A DNA stretch of 57,906 bases from NCBI GenBank assembly GCA_016192135.1, contig JACPUR010000034.1:1-57906 (forward strand), given 5' to 3'. Made by a program: the position numbers and the translations under genes. Below are positions 32,682-40,228 of the stretch, one piece after another (the stretch's first letter is position 1; each line of letters opens with the position of its first letter). Source of the DNA: Candidatus Tectomicrobia bacterium. Lineage in GTDB: Bacteria; UBA8248. The notes under the pieces are model-generated. The model saw nothing but the letters and a program-made list of their open reading frames with translations. It ran no database searches and was not told where the DNA came from.

Positions 32682-33467
32682 TCAGCCCGCCGCCTTCCGG
32701 ATGGTCTCGGCCATGCTCTTGGCGCCCGCCATCATGAAGTTGAGGTCGCTGCCGGCCAGGATGAAGCGGATGCCCTCCTTCACCCGCCGCTCGATCATCG
32801 CCGGCTGGTAGGAGCCGCCCATGCCGGCCGTCTTGCCGTGCCGCTTGCAGGCCGCGATGACCTGCTCGTAGACCTTGTTCACCCTGGGGTGGTCGTGCTG
32901 GCCCACGATGCCCATCCCGGTGCTCAGGTCGTTCGTCCCGATGAGCAGCACGTCGACGCCCGGCACCGCCGCGATTTCGTCCGCGTTCTCCCCCGCCCCG
33001 GGCGTCTCGATCATGGCGACGAGGAGCATCTCGCGGTTCACGTCGGCCAGGAGCTTCCCCGGGTCCATCCCCTCGAAGCGGGCGTGGGCCAGCCCCCCGC
33101 CCGAGCTGCGCCCGCCCTCGGGGGGGAACTTGCAGACGTGCACGAGCTCCCGCGCCTCCTCCGCCGAGTCGACGTGGGGAAGCACGATGCCCTGCGCGCC
33201 CGCGTCCAGGATGCGGGTGCTGAGGTGGGGCGAGAGGTCCGCCACCCGCACCAGCGGGGTGATGCCCTGGGTCAGCGCCGCGATGGAGAGCTGCTGGGCC
33301 GTCTCGAGGTCGAAGGGGCCGTGCTCGAGGTCGATGAAGAGCCAGTCGTAGCCCGCGGCCCGCATGGCGAGGCCCACCTCGACCGTGCGGGCCATGCGCA
33401 CCCCCGTCCCCAGGGTGATCTTTCCCTCCCGGCACTTCCGCTTCGTCTCGTTCGCGATGACGGGCAA
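32682..33467 (-). CDS. HpcH/HpaI family aldolase
   Basis: This 261-aa class II pyruvate aldolase is of the 2,4-dihydroxyhept-2-ene-1,7-dioate type. Signatures are WLFIDLEHGPFD, IVLPHVDSAEEAREL, MIETPGAGENADEIAAVPGVDVLLIGTNDL and the closing GGSYQPAMIE region. It would reversibly split a hydroxy-oxo acid to pyruvate and an aldehyde using a divalent metal. The start is the TTG at 33467, six bases after GGAGG; the earlier in-frame ATG gives an unrelated Pro-rich leader. It is probably in one unit with the FAH gene downstream. Confidence 0.9.
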   Translation of the reverse strand: MPVIANETKRKCREGKITLGTGVRMARTVEVGLAMRAAGYDWLFIDLEHGPFDLETAQQLSIAALTQGITPLVRVADLSPHLSTRILDAGAQGIVLPHVDSAEEARELVHVCKFPPEGGRSSGGGLAHARFEGMDPGKLLADVNREMLLVAMIETPGAGENADEIAAVPGVDVLLIGTNDLSTGMGIVGQHDHPRVNKVYEQVIAACKRHGKTAGMGGSYQPAMIERRVKEGIRFILAGSDLNFMMAGAKSMAETIRKAAG

Positions 33468-33663
33468 GGCGGCCTCCTTCGCGCACACCGGTCCAGTGAA
33501 AGGCGGCGGGGCCGCCAGCGTTCGGATGGAATCCCGGAGGCCCCGATTCTTACCCCGAAACCCGGGGAGGGGCAAGGCGCACCCCGTGCCTTCCCGCCGC
33601 CCGGCCGTTGGTTTAGGATGGATGACCCGGCGCGTTCATCCGTCTTCCCCCAGGAGACCCTCC

Positions 33664-34200
33664 ATGACCCCCGCGGGCCACGCCGCCGTCTCGGTGCTCG
33701 CCGCCCAGGCGGACCGCCGGCTGCCTCCCTGGGCGCTGGTGATGGGGGGCGTCCTCCCCGACGCGGATTATGTGTTCGCGGGCTTCGATTTCTTCGTCTC
33801 CATCCACCGGGTGGCGACCCACAACCTGGCCTTCGCCTTCCTCGCCGCCGGGCTCGCGTGGGGAATCGCCCGGGAGGAGAAGGGCTGGGCCGCCCTGGCC
33901 GCCTTGGCCGGGGTGCTACTGCACTGCCTCGCGGACTCGGTCATGGATACGAATTCGGCCAACGGCATCGGGGTCGTGATCTTCTGGCCCTTCTCGGACT
34001 GGATGTTCTCTCCCTTCAACCTCGCCCCCGAAGTGAGGTACGCGACCCAGCTGCCCGGCCTCGGGACGATGATCGAGCGCTCGGCCTGGGCCGTGAAATG
34101 GGAGGCCCCCTTCTGGCTGCTGGCGGCCGTCATCTGGCTCAGGCGGCGCAAGGACACCCTCGCCGGACAAGGAGAATCGCATGCGCGCGGGATGGTATGA
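33664..34200 (+). CDS. Membrane-bound metal-dependent hydrolase-like protein (YdjM/DUF457 type)
   Basis: This 178-aa protein has about four hydrophobic segments and the conserved His/Asp pattern of the family: GHAAVSV at the start, GGVLPDADYV, IHRVATHN and HCLADSVMDTNSANG. Such proteins are poorly characterised inner-membrane zinc-hydrolase-like proteins. The ATG at 33664 follows GGAGACC. It overlaps the quinone reductase gene by 20 bases, so the two are co-transcribed. Confidence 0.75.
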   Translation: MTPAGHAAVSVLAAQADRRLPPWALVMGGVLPDADYVFAGFDFFVSIHRVATHNLAFAFLAAGLAWGIAREEKGWAALAALAGVLLHCLADSVMDTNSANGIGVVIFWPFSDWMFSPFNLAPEVRYATQLPGLGTMIERSAWAVKWEAPFWLLAAVIWLRRRKDTLAGQGESHARGMV

Positions 34201-35164
34201 GAAGTACGGCCCGGCCCGGGAGGTGATCCAGGTCGGGGAGCTCGAGACGCCCCAGGCGGGGCCGGGCGAGGTGCGCGTGAGACTGCGCGCCTCGGGGGTG
34301 AACCCCTCGGACGTGAAGAGCCGCGCGGGCTCGCGCGGCCCCTGGCGCTGGGAGCGCATCATCCCCCACAGCGACGGGGCGGGGGAGATCGACCAGGTCG
34401 GGCCCGGAGTGCCGGCCTCCCGCGTGGGGGAGCGGGTGTGGGTGTTCAACGGCCAGTGGCAGCGCACCCACGGCACGGCCGCCCAGTACATCGCGCTCCC
34501 GGCCCTCTACGCCGTCCCCCTCCCGGCCGGCGTCTCCTTCGAGGAGGGCGCCTGCCTGGGCATCCCGGCCATGACGGCCCACCGGGCGCTTTTCACGGAC
34601 GGCCCCATCCGGGGCAAGACGGTGCTCGTCACGGGGGGCGCCGGGGCGGTGGGCTTCTACGCCGTCCAGCTCGCCAGGTGGGGCGGGGCCCGGGTCATCG
34701 CCACCGTGAGCGGGGAGCAGAAGGCCGCCCGCGCCCGCGAGGCTGGGGCGGACGAGATCGTGAACTACCGCTCGGAGGACGTGGCCCAGCGCGTCAGGGC
34801 CCTGACCGGGGGCGAGGGGGTGGACCACGTGGTGGACGTGGACTTCGGGGAGAACCTCCCCATCACCAGCCAGGTCGTGAAGGAGAACGGGGTGGCCGCG
34901 GCCTACGCCTCCATGCGCGTCCGGGAGCCCGTGCTGCCCTGGTACGCCTTCATGCAGAAGGGCGTCCTCATCCGCCCCGTCTTCGTCTACACCATCCCCG
35001 ACGAGGCCAAGCGCGCCGCCTGCCGGGACATCAACCGGGCCATCGAGGAAGGGAAGATCCGCCACGCCGTGGCCCAGCGCTACCCCCTGGCCGACCTGGC
35101 CTCCGCCCACGAGGCCCAGGAGAGCGGCGAGGTCGTGGGGAACATCGTGGTGGAGGTGGGGTAG
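34181..35164 (+). CDS. NADPH:quinone oxidoreductase (zeta-crystallin-like MDR)
   Basis: This 327-aa zinc-free medium-chain reductase resembles quinone reductase. Motifs are RASGVNPSDVKSR (N-terminal MDR signature), EGACLGIPAMTAHRAL and the nucleotide motif TVLVTGGAGAVGFYAVQLA; the catalytic zinc ligands of alcohol dehydrogenases are missing. It would reduce quinones or activated alkenes with NADPH. It overlaps the upstream membrane hydrolase gene by 20 bp. The AT-rich island begins right after its stop. Confidence 0.9.
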   Translation: MRAGWYEKYGPAREVIQVGELETPQAGPGEVRVRLRASGVNPSDVKSRAGSRGPWRWERIIPHSDGAGEIDQVGPGVPASRVGERVWVFNGQWQRTHGTAAQYIALPALYAVPLPAGVSFEEGACLGIPAMTAHRALFTDGPIRGKTVLVTGGAGAVGFYAVQLARWGGARVIATVSGEQKAARAREAGADEIVNYRSEDVAQRVRALTGGEGVDHVVDVDFGENLPITSQVVKENGVAAAYASMRVREPVLPWYAFMQKGVLIRPVFVYTIPDEAKRAACRDINRAIEEGKIRHAVAQRYPLADLASAHEAQESGEVVGNIVVEVG

Positions 35165-35167
35165 GGT

Positions 35168-35196
35168 TTGATTGTAAATATAGTAATTTGATATAT
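35168..35196 (+). promoter_or_regulatory. Putative promoter of the AT-rich island gene
   Basis: TTGATT (35168-35173), 17 bp, ATATAT (35191-35196), in DNA much richer in A+T than the flanks. It fits a housekeeping promoter for the gene at 35243 and excludes the ATG at 35195 as its start. Confidence 0.45.
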
Positions 35197-35242
35197 GGGG
35201 ATTATCTCCGGCAAGAAGTTTAGCTCCTTCGGTGAGGGCGAA

Positions 35243-36442
35243 ATGACGATTTTCCTAATCGTGTCGGCGATTTTCCTTATTTTGGTTGTGGTTGCCATAT
35301 CCAACAGGCCGCGAAAAGCCAAATCCACAAAACATCTCTCAGAGATGCCTGCCGTATCCGTAACGGTAACAGGTTCACTTGACAGGGTTTCGGATGGCAT
35401 TGATACAGGCAGACTTCAAAAAGTGGGTTCAAATGATTGGGTGATTAATCCGAAGACAACATTTCCACTGACGATCTGCGGAGTGAGCCAATCTATAGCG
35501 AAGGAAATTAAGGATATCTTGGATTCAAATTTAAACCGTGGAATACACGAACAGATAAAATCCTTGGCTCCCATAATTGCGCGATCCAATCTTCGGTGCC
35601 GCGAGATTGACGAATATGTGAACGAGATTAAACCAAAGTATTTGCGGATAATCGAGGAGCAAAAGCGAGCGTCATCGGAATGGCCGGATGCATCAGAAAA
35701 GGACAGGGAAGACCTTTTGGAGACTTTCAAACAAAAGGCGATGGAATCAATTGAAATCAGGCCACGAGCCGACCTTGGGACAATACTCGAAGGTGAACCT
35801 ACGGATGCCACTTTCGATGATGACTTGATTGACCATTTCGGTTTTGAAGCTCTCCGGTTGTATTTCCGCTATTCCGATAACCTTGCAAAGGTCAGAGTGG
35901 TCCCCGCGAATCATAGAGATCGGGATGGATTTGAAGCCTTGGTTCAGAAGGGACTGGCCATCCGCGGGACGGAAATCCCTCTCGCATCTATCCTGGATTC
36001 ACTTAAACTTAAAGAGATGAATGAGATGGCGTCAGAATTAGGTGCTCCTGCATTTAAAAGGAAGGCGCAGGCTATCGAGTATTTGGAATCAATCAAGAAC
36101 ATTCAGGAGACGTTAGGCAAAAAGATTGCTTTCCGCGAATTGTTTCAACTGAAGCCACTGCCTGGTGAATTTTCTGGCATCAGGGTGGAAGAAGTTTCTC
36201 GTAGTTGGAAATATTACGAAGAAGTCGCCGAACTGCTTGCCCATACCTACTCGATGGCAGCATATGCCTCACGTTGGAAGGAATCCGATGCCTCGTATGT
36301 GTCCGGATGGGAAATTGCTGGGGCAGAATATTGCTGCCCGCATTGCCAAAAATTGGCAGCGAAAACCTATTCCAGAAAAAACTTCCCTCAGGTCCCCTGT
36401 CACATAGGGTGTTCTTGTTCAGTCCATCCTGTGGTTTCTTGA
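35243..36442 (+). CDS. Membrane-anchored protein with MuF-like C-terminal Cys/His motif, on an AT-rich island
   Basis: This 399-aa protein starts with a single membrane helix (TIFLIVSAIFLILVVVAIS) and a basic stop-transfer patch. A long charged, mostly helical cytosolic region follows; LKLKEMNEMASELGAPAFKRK near residue 255 faintly recalls a SAP motif. The end (residues 364-395) has CCPHC, then CHIGCSC and a final His. The spacing C-x2-C...C-H-x2-C-x-C resembles the C-terminal motif of phage SPP1 gp7/MuF-like proteins and some toxins. The gene's base composition (about 45% GC) is unlike its neighbours, so it was acquired recently. The ATG at 35243 follows GAGGG. Function is unknown. Confidence 0.6.
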   Translation: MTIFLIVSAIFLILVVVAISNRPRKAKSTKHLSEMPAVSVTVTGSLDRVSDGIDTGRLQKVGSNDWVINPKTTFPLTICGVSQSIAKEIKDILDSNLNRGIHEQIKSLAPIIARSNLRCREIDEYVNEIKPKYLRIIEEQKRASSEWPDASEKDREDLLETFKQKAMESIEIRPRADLGTILEGEPTDATFDDDLIDHFGFEALRLYFRYSDNLAKVRVVPANHRDRDGFEALVQKGLAIRGTEIPLASILDSLKLKEMNEMASELGAPAFKRKAQAIEYLESIKNIQETLGKKIAFRELFQLKPLPGEFSGIRVEEVSRSWKYYEEVAELLAHTYSMAAYASRWKESDASYVSGWEIAGAEYCCPHCQKLAAKTYSRKNFPQVPCHIGCSCSVHPVVS

Positions 36443-36636
36443 TGTAAGTTGCCCTGTCTAAATCGCGCGATGCGCCGCGCCATCTCCTCGTTCGAGATGA
36501 CGCGCTTCGCGTCCGAGTCCGCCAGGCCGCGCTCCACCATGACGTGGAAGGCAAGCTCGCGCACGATTTCCTCGCGCGAGCTGTCCTCGGGCTGCTCCTG
36601 GATGAGGCGGGTGAGTTCTTCCTTCGCCGTCGACAT
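36400..36636 (-). CDS. Orphan antitoxin-like protein (78 aa), C-terminus read from the foreign island
   Basis: The N-terminal part (TAKEELTRLIQEQPEDSSREEIVRELAF and ISNEEMARRIARF) matches small antitoxins paired with ParE/RelE toxins. No toxin gene follows on this strand: the next DNA is the AT-rich island. The last 17 residues (GNLHQETTGWTEQEHPM) are encoded by island sequence and overlap the 3' end of the convergent MuF-like gene by 43 bp. This suggests that insertion of the island removed the original C-terminus and probably the toxin. The start at 36636 is chosen because the longer frame adds an unrelated leader. Confidence 0.65.
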   Translation of the reverse strand: MSTAKEELTRLIQEQPEDSSREEIVRELAFHVMVERGLADSDAKRVISNEEMARRIARFRQGNLHQETTGWTEQEHPM

Positions 36637-36784
36637 CGCCTGAGCCTCCGCCTTCCCTTCAATCCCGCCAAGGCGCCCATCGATCGTAGCCGCCCCGGAA
36701 CCCGGCGCATCCGGCCAAGCGAAATTCATCATATCGATCCCCCCGATCCCTCCGCAACCGGTGCGAATCCGCCGGCAGGCGGCC

Positions 36785-38113
36785 TCACCCCGCCCTTCTC
36801 GCGGCGGCGCGCCAGGAGCGGAAGCGGCGCTTCCGGCTGCTGGAGGGGGCGGCGGCGGCCGGGGGGCGGTCCTGAGCCTGAGCCTGGGCCTGCGGGCGGG
36901 CGTGGGGGCGCGCCTTGGGGCGGGCGCCGCGCGCCGGGCGCTGGGGGCGGGCCTTGGGGGCGGCCGCCGGGACGGCGCGGGAGGGCTGGCCGCCCGCGAC
37001 GGCGAGGGGGCGCTTGGTCAGCCGCTCGATGTCGCGGAGGAAGGCCTGCTCCTGCGGATCGCAGAAGGAGAGGGCGATGCCCGAGGCGCCCGCGCGCGCG
37101 GTGCGCCCCACGCGGTGGACGTAGATCTCGGGCACGTTCGGCAGCTCGAAGTTGATGACGTGGGTCACGTCCGTGATGTCGATGCCCCGCGAGGCGACGT
37201 CGGTGGCGACGAGCACCCGGAGGCGGCCCGCGCGGAACATATCGAGGGCCCGCTGGCGGGCGCCCTGGGACTTGTTGCCGTGCAGGGCCTCGGCGGCGAT
37301 GCCGTCATCCGCCAGATGGCCGGTGACGCGGTTGGCGCCGTGCTTGGTGCGCGTGAAGACGAGCACCCGGCCCATCTCCGGCTCCTTCAGGAGCCGGGAG
37401 AGGAGGGCGCGCTTCTCCTGGGCGCCCACGAAGAAGACGCGCTGCTCCACCTGGTCCACCATGATGGCCGAGGGCGAGACCTGGACGCGCGCGGGCTCCC
37501 GGAGGATCTCCGCGGCCAGGCCCGCGACGCTCTCGGGCATGGTGGCCGAGAAGAGCATGGTCTGGCGCCGCCCGGGCATCGCCGAGATGATCTTCCGCAC
37601 GCTGCGGATGAAGCCCATGTCGAGCATCTGGTCGGCCTCGTCCAGGACGAGGATGGGCGTCCGGTCGAGGCGCAGCTTCCGCTGCTCCAGGAGGTCGAGT
37701 AGGCGGCCCGGGCAGGCGATGAGGACGTCCACCCCCCGGGCGAGCGCCTGGATCTGCTTCTCGTAGCCCACCCCGCCGTAGACGGCGGCCTGGCGCAGCC
37801 CCGTGTGGCGGCCATAGGTCCGGAAGCTCTCCGAGATCTGGAGGGCGAGCTCGCGGGTGGGCGCCAGGACGAGCGCGCTCGCCGAGCGGGGCCCGGCCGG
37901 CTCCCGGCCCGCCGCGAGCCGCTGGAGGATGGGCAGGGCGAAGGCGGCCGTCTTGCCGGTGCCCGTCTGGGCGATGCCGAGGAGGTCCCGGCCCTCGAGG
38001 AGCAGCGGGATGGCCTGGGCCTGGATGGGGGTGGGGCGGGCGTAGCCCTCGGCCTCGAGGGCGCGGCGGAGCGGCTCGGCCACGCCGAGTTCGGTGAAAT
38101 TCGGTTCGGTCAC
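36785..38113 (-). CDS. rhlE: DEAD-box RNA helicase, RhlE type
   Basis: This 442-aa ATP-dependent RNA helicase has all motifs in order: Q-motif RPTPIQAQAIP, Walker A AQTGTGKT, PTRELA, LDEADQMLDMGF, SAT, VFTRTKHGANR, ATDVASRGIDI and HRVGRTARAG. The C-terminal 70 residues are Ala/Pro/Arg-rich (RPQAQAQAQD, SSSRKRRFR), a basic tail typical of RhlE-like proteins that binds RNA. Roles include ribosome assembly and mRNA turnover, often cold-induced. It stands alone, flanked by toxin-antitoxin genes. Confidence 0.92.
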   Translation of the reverse strand: MTEPNFTELGVAEPLRRALEAEGYARPTPIQAQAIPLLLEGRDLLGIAQTGTGKTAAFALPILQRLAAGREPAGPRSASALVLAPTRELALQISESFRTYGRHTGLRQAAVYGGVGYEKQIQALARGVDVLIACPGRLLDLLEQRKLRLDRTPILVLDEADQMLDMGFIRSVRKIISAMPGRRQTMLFSATMPESVAGLAAEILREPARVQVSPSAIMVDQVEQRVFFVGAQEKRALLSRLLKEPEMGRVLVFTRTKHGANRVTGHLADDGIAAEALHGNKSQGARQRALDMFRAGRLRVLVATDVASRGIDITDVTHVINFELPNVPEIYVHRVGRTARAGASGIALSFCDPQEQAFLRDIERLTKRPLAVAGGQPSRAVPAAAPKARPQRPARGARPKARPHARPQAQAQAQDRPPAAAAPSSSRKRRFRSWRAAARRAG

Positions 38114-38333
38114 GTAGAGATATCCTTCTGTGCCTGGACGGCCGTCACCCGGCGGGTGCCGGACGCGTCGCGGCGCTTGTTCGCCGGGTCCAGGCGCATC
38201 TGGAGCAGACGGGGGGTTTGCCGGAATTGTCTCGGGATTGGGTGCTTCGGGCTACCTTGAGGAAGCACATTGCGCTATCGCGAGCAATCACGGCGCGGAC
38301 TATGGACCTCTTCCGGGCCGGTTGTCAAGGGGG

Positions 38334-38639
38334 TCAGGCTTGTCTTGCCTTCCAGTACCCGGGGCGACGCCGTCCGTGAGCGACGGCTACGACTTGGATG
38401 ACCCCGTGAATCTCGCGATAGACCAGCGCGAAAGGGAACCGCCGGAAAAGATACCGGCGCGTTCCCGCGATATGAAGGGGCCATCTGGCGGGAGCCTGGG
38501 CGACCTGAAGAACCGCATGGTCAACCTCGGCTAAGAATGCGTCCCCCGCTCGTTCTCCCCGTTCCCGGTACCAAGCCTCGGCGGCGGCTGTCTCCGCGGC
38601 GGCTTCCGAATGGAACTCGACAGGAAGCGGCGCCATCAC
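38334..38639 (-). CDS. ParE/RelE-family toxin
   Basis: This 101-aa protein has the ParE/RelE fold pattern: VEFHSEAAAETAAAEAWYRER at the N-terminus, ARWPLHIAGTRRYLFRRFPFALVYRE in the core, and VVAVAHGRRRPGYWKAR at the end. The core motif FPF-x-x-VYR and His-x-x-R-x-P-x-Y-W are typical of the ParE plasmid-type subgroup. It would act on gyrase or mRNA unless held by its antitoxin. GTG 38639 or ATG 38636 are both possible; they overlap the antitoxin stop. Confidence 0.88.
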   Translation of the reverse strand: MMAPLPVEFHSEAAAETAAAEAWYRERGERAGDAFLAEVDHAVLQVAQAPARWPLHIAGTRRYLFRRFPFALVYREIHGVIQVVAVAHGRRRPGYWKARQA

Positions 38640-38860
38640 CGCTCCGTGATGCGCCGCCTGACCTCCGCCCAGGGAACTGTCGCCGCTTGACCGCTATCCA
38701 GTGCTTTCAACCGCGCTGAGATTTCGGCTTCCCAGGCCGCTTCCGCTCCTTCGTCAACCGTTTCATCAAGGCTGTCCAGCAACGAACCCGCCAGCGCCGC
38801 ACGCGCCTCGGGAGGCAAGCTAAGGGCCTCTTTGAGAATTTCAGCGGGGTTCGGTGTCAT
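38636..38860 (-). CDS. Antitoxin of the ParE pair (addiction module component)
   Basis: This 74-aa protein resembles the addiction-module antitoxins that accompany ParE-like toxins: EILKEALSLPPEARAALAGSLLDSLDE followed by AWEAEISARLKALDSG and VPWAEVRRRI. It would bind the toxin and the promoter. The start at 38860 has AAGGA upstream and is preferred to 38887. Its stop overlaps the toxin start, the usual antitoxin-first order. Confidence 0.88.
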   Translation of the reverse strand: MTPNPAEILKEALSLPPEARAALAGSLLDSLDETVDEGAEAAWEAEISARLKALDSGQAATVPWAEVRRRITER

Positions 38861-38892
38861 GGCTGGTTCCTTCTCGCTTAGGACCATCCGCC

Positions 38893-39156
38893 TCAGGCCG
38901 CGATCTCGACCGTGGCGTAGAAATCCACTTGCCGCTTCGTCCGCCCCGGGCGGATGGCCCGCTGGCGCGGGCGGGGGACGGGCAGTCCATCTTCCCGCAG
39001 CCCCTCGATGTGCAGGGCGATCGCGGACTGGATGCGCCGGAGGGCGGCGTCAATCGTCTTTCCGGTGGCAACGCACCCCGGCAGATCAGGGACCGAGGCC
39101 CCCCAATCGCTTTCGGGATCTTTGTTGATCCGCACCAGGTACTGGAGCTTTCTCAT
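38893..39156 (-). CDS. hicB: HicB-family antitoxin
   Basis: This 87-aa protein has the HicB partially degraded RNase-H-like fold: YLVRINKDPESDWGASVPDLPGCVATGKTIDAALRRIQSAIALHIEGL is diagnostic. No clear DNA-binding domain follows; the C-terminal part is short (RQVDFYATVEIAA). The ATG at 39156 overlaps the HicA stop at 39153, so the toxin comes first, as usual for HicAB. It neutralises HicA and may autoregulate with it. Confidence 0.92.
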   Translation of the reverse strand: MRKLQYLVRINKDPESDWGASVPDLPGCVATGKTIDAALRRIQSAIALHIEGLREDGLPVPRPRQRAIRPGRTKRQVDFYATVEIAA

Positions 39157-39350
39157 ATCTGGCCTCTTTTCAGTCCCGCCTGCCGGAAAACCGAGCCGAG
39201 CGTGCCTTTGGGCATGTCATCGCCCGGATGACCATTCACGGTGACGCGGCCCGGCTTCGTGGGGTGCTTGAACTGCCGGTGGCTTCCCCGTGTCACCACC
39301 AAAACCCAGCCCTCGCGCTCCAAGAGACGAATCGCGTCGCGGACTTTCAA
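39153..39350 (-). CDS. hicA: HicA-family mRNA interferase toxin
   Basis: This 65-aa double-stranded-RNA-binding-fold toxin has the catalytic His24 in TRGSHRQFKHP and the C-terminal GTLGSVFRQAGL. It cleaves mRNA in the ribosome-independent manner typical of HicA. The start at 39350 (MKVRDAIRLLEREGWVL) fits family length. It overlaps hicB by 4 bases. Confidence 0.92.
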   Translation of the reverse strand: MKVRDAIRLLEREGWVLVVTRGSHRQFKHPTKPGRVTVNGHPGDDMPKGTLGSVFRQAGLKRGQI

Positions 39351-39450
39351 GGGCCTCTCCCGGCATCTTTCCCTCTTGCCTGCATTCTACTTGTTGTTTT
39401 CCTTGAGGGCTAGTTTCCGCCATGGAGGCAAACCGGCGCCGGACCCCCCC

Positions 39451-39777
39451 TCAATACCTCCCCGCTCCCGGGTCCGCCTCGCGCGCCCAGGCGTCGATGC
39501 CGCCGCGGAGGCTCTGGACGCGCTCGAAGTCGCGTCCGCGGAGGAACTGCGCGACCATGGCGCTGCGCTGGCCGAGGTGGCAGAGGACGACGATGCGGGC
39601 CTCGGGGTCGAGCTCGATCGAGCGGGAGGGGACGTCCCCCATCGGGATGTGGAGGGAGCCTTCGATGCGCGCGAGCGGAAGCTCCCCCGGCTCGCGCACG
39701 TCGAGGAGAAGGATATCCTCCTCCCCGCTCTCGATGAGGCGCTTGAGCTCGGCCGGCGCGATCTCGAAGGGAAGCAT
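39451..39777 (-). CDS. Rhodanese-like sulfurtransferase domain protein
   Basis: This 108-aa single-domain rhodanese of the GlpE/PspE size has the LLLDVREPGELPLARIEGSLHIPMGD signature and the active-site loop CHLGQRS with Cys66. It would carry a persulfide in sulfur transfer or cyanide detoxification in the cytosol. The ATG at 39777 follows GGAGG; the upstream in-frame ATG (39816) is rejected. It lies alone between hicA and the C-rich repeat array. Confidence 0.9.
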   Translation of the reverse strand: MLPFEIAPAELKRLIESGEEDILLLDVREPGELPLARIEGSLHIPMGDVPSRSIELDPEARIVVLCHLGQRSAMVAQFLRGRDFERVQSLRGGIDAWAREADPGAGRY

Positions 39778-39830
39778 GGTTCCTCCCCGGGATGAGAGAT
39801 GGCGGGCGAGTTCCATTGTTCTTTAAGAAT

Positions 39831-39975
39831 ACCACCCCCCCAACACCTCCCCCCCCTGAGGGGGGAAGGAGTTGTCTACCCAGAACCACCCCCCGACACC
39901 TCCCCCCCTGAGGGGGGAAGGAAGCTCTCCTACCCAAAACCACCCCCCCAACCCCTCCCCCCCTTGGGGGGAGGG
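39831..39975. repeat. C-rich hairpin repeat array (about 2.5-3 tandem units)
   Basis: Units of about 50-60 bp share CCACCCCCC, then ACACCTCCCCCC(C)TGAGGGGGGAAGGA and ACCCA. Each unit can fold as CTCCCCCC/GGGGGGAG. The third copy is diverged (CTTGGGGGGAGGG). It is intergenic, between the rhodanese and rdhA-like genes, with no spacers of CRISPR type. Confidence 0.75.
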
Positions 39976-40161
39976 TCGGGTCCGCACGGACCCGACGATG
40001 GCCCGATGGGGGGGTGGCGAATCCCCCCGCCGGCCGCGCGTCAACGGCTCGCCCGCGCACCCGGGGCCGGGATCGGCCCTCCCCGTGCGCTCGACCGTTC
40101 GCCCAATTTTATCAATGATTTTTTGGAAGGGCGGCGGAAATTTCCCGCATATAAGAGCAAA

Positions 40162-40196
40162 CATTCCGAAAATGCGCTATCTTTAAAATCGGAATG
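40162..40196 (+). promoter_or_regulatory. Inverted repeat upstream of the reductive dehalogenase-like gene
   Basis: CATTCCGA and TCGGAATG (8-bp arms, 19-base AT-rich loop) lie 33 bp before the ATG at 40229. It could be a regulator site or 5' UTR hairpin. It does not match the CprK dehalobox (TTAAT-N4-ATTAA). Confidence 0.4.
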
Positions 40197-40228
40197 AGCC
40201 CCGCAAGGGCAATGGAGGAAGACATCTT

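Noticed and set aside
35165-36455. Insertion sequence or prophage
   Set aside because: No transposase, integrase or terminal inverted repeats are visible in or beside the AT-rich island.
39831-39975. Possible CRISPR array
   Set aside because: Repeats are C-rich hairpins with no unique spacers of constant length and no cas genes nearby.
40100-40228. Cobalamin riboswitch or CprK dehalobox before the RdhA-like gene
   Set aside because: No B12-box and no TTAAT-N4-ATTAA palindrome is present; only an unrelated 8-bp inverted repeat.
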